Below are positions 21,261 through 21,601 of a stretch of 21,601 nt of DNA, one piece after another. Positions within the stretch are counted from its first letter, which is position 1; every line of letters starts with the position of its first letter. The notes under the pieces were generated by a model, which saw only the letters and a program-made list of their open reading frames with translations, did not search any database and had not been told where the DNA came from. The position numbers and the translations under genes were made by a program. The stretch comes from a virus, in IMG/VR virus record IMGVR_UViG_3300027784_000063, positions 1 through 21,601 of that record; one strand, given 5' to 3'.

Positions 21261-21601
21261 ATGGATTGGAATACAGGTAATAGAATATACGGTGATGAAC
21301 TAGCAGCAATTGTATCAAGAGGTGTAGATGAACCTTGGAATCATGATTTCGGAGAAGATGGACACCCTGTAAAAGAAGGAATTATTTATGTACAAGAAGA
21401 CGGTGATGTTGATATTATTTGGCAATGTGTCGATCCAGAAGAAGAGGATAATGAGAATGGCTGGGAACTTAGAATAACCGACCAAGATTTGCGTGAAAGT
21501 GCAAGTCCAACATTTGATGGTATGAGTTTGACATCAGATTTGGATATGGTTGGTAATAAAATAATATCACTTGATTCACCTGACGATGATTCCCATGCTA
21601 C
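21261..21601 (+). CDS. tail fibre protein, N-terminal part (cut by window end)
   Basis: Open from ATG 21261, two bases after the previous stop, with GAGGTG 8 bases upstream, to the window end (113 codons visible). Residues about 30-75 form an acidic beta region (GIIYVQEDGDVDIIWQCVD). Near residue 95 comes LTSDLDMVGNKIISLDSPDD followed by S-H-A. This matches the widespread fibre motif 'L-x-x-D-L-D-M-x-G-N-K-I-x-x-L-x-x-P', which normally continues A-x-K-x-Y-V-D into a trimeric fibre shaft. A related stretch, HDLDMDGKDIDNIDQLDW, occurs near the C-terminus of the spike fusion at 14451, so the two fibres may share a fold or a chaperone. Confidence 0.7.
   Translation, partial: MDWNTGNRIYGDELAAIVSRGVDEPWNHDFGEDGHPVKEGIIYVQEDGDVDIIWQCVDPEEEDNENGWELRITDQDLRESASPTFDGMSLTSDLDMVGNKIISLDSPDDDSHA

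Noticed and set aside
1-21601. CRISPR array, insertion sequence, integrase or attachment site
   Set aside because: No regularly spaced direct repeats, transposase-like or recombinase-like frame, or tRNA-end repeat was seen; whether this is a provirus cannot be decided from this window.

Overview
The window is the virion-structure region of an archaeal tailed virus, or a provirus, with a contractile tail (myovirus type). The archaeal assignment rests on repeated BRE/TATA-type promoters (consensus near TTCCAAAAnnTTTAWATA), pyrimidine/U-rich terminators without hairpins, and Shine-Dalgarno sites of the GGAGGTGAT type. The DNA is AT-rich, arginine is mostly AGA/AGG and isoleucine often ATA. Nearly every protein is very rich in Asp and Glu, which suggests a salt-adapted host such as a halophilic methanogen or another AT-rich halophilic euryarchaeon; that host guess is inference only.

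Layout. Bases 1-113 hold the 3' end of an upstream gene. Bases 114-744 break the operon: a promoter followed by a hairpin (candidate small RNA), then an 86-residue membrane protein on the minus strand with its own promoters and terminator (a moron-like cassette), then a divergent promoter region that starts the + strand structural operon. The head module follows: coiled-coil scaffold-like protein (745), decoration-like protein (1554), HK97-fold major capsid protein (2064), then the head-tail connector, gp10-type tail-completion protein, head-closure protein and tail-terminator candidate (2936-5240). A small zinc-finger protein (5242) precedes the tail sheath (5566), tail tube (6673), the tail assembly chaperone pair with a -1 frameshift heptamer (7279-7853) and a 1261-residue tape measure protein (7864).

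The baseplate module begins with two Dit-like proteins (11646, 12275), a plug-like protein (12843), the hub (13158) and a large spike-LamG-fibre fusion (14451). A fresh promoter at 16961 starts the wedge and fibre genes: gp25-like (17008), gpJ-like with an inserted chitin-binding-type module (17364), a GLUG adhesin fusion (18662), gpI-like (20103), an unassigned tail protein (20744) and a fibre cut by the window end (21261). Host-recognition modules therefore occur in at least four different tail proteins.

The most unusual signals are non-coding. Two intergenic leaders (3320-3362 and 7230-7270) each carry two tandem hairpins with the identical loop AAAAA closed by G-C but with different, compensating stems; the second hairpin of each pair overlaps the ribosome-binding site. 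A near-identical terminator sequence follows the major capsid gene, the tail tube gene and the minus-strand membrane gene. A conserved BRE/TATA element recurs in up to five places. No tRNA, rRNA, CRISPR array, insertion sequence, integrase or attachment site was seen.
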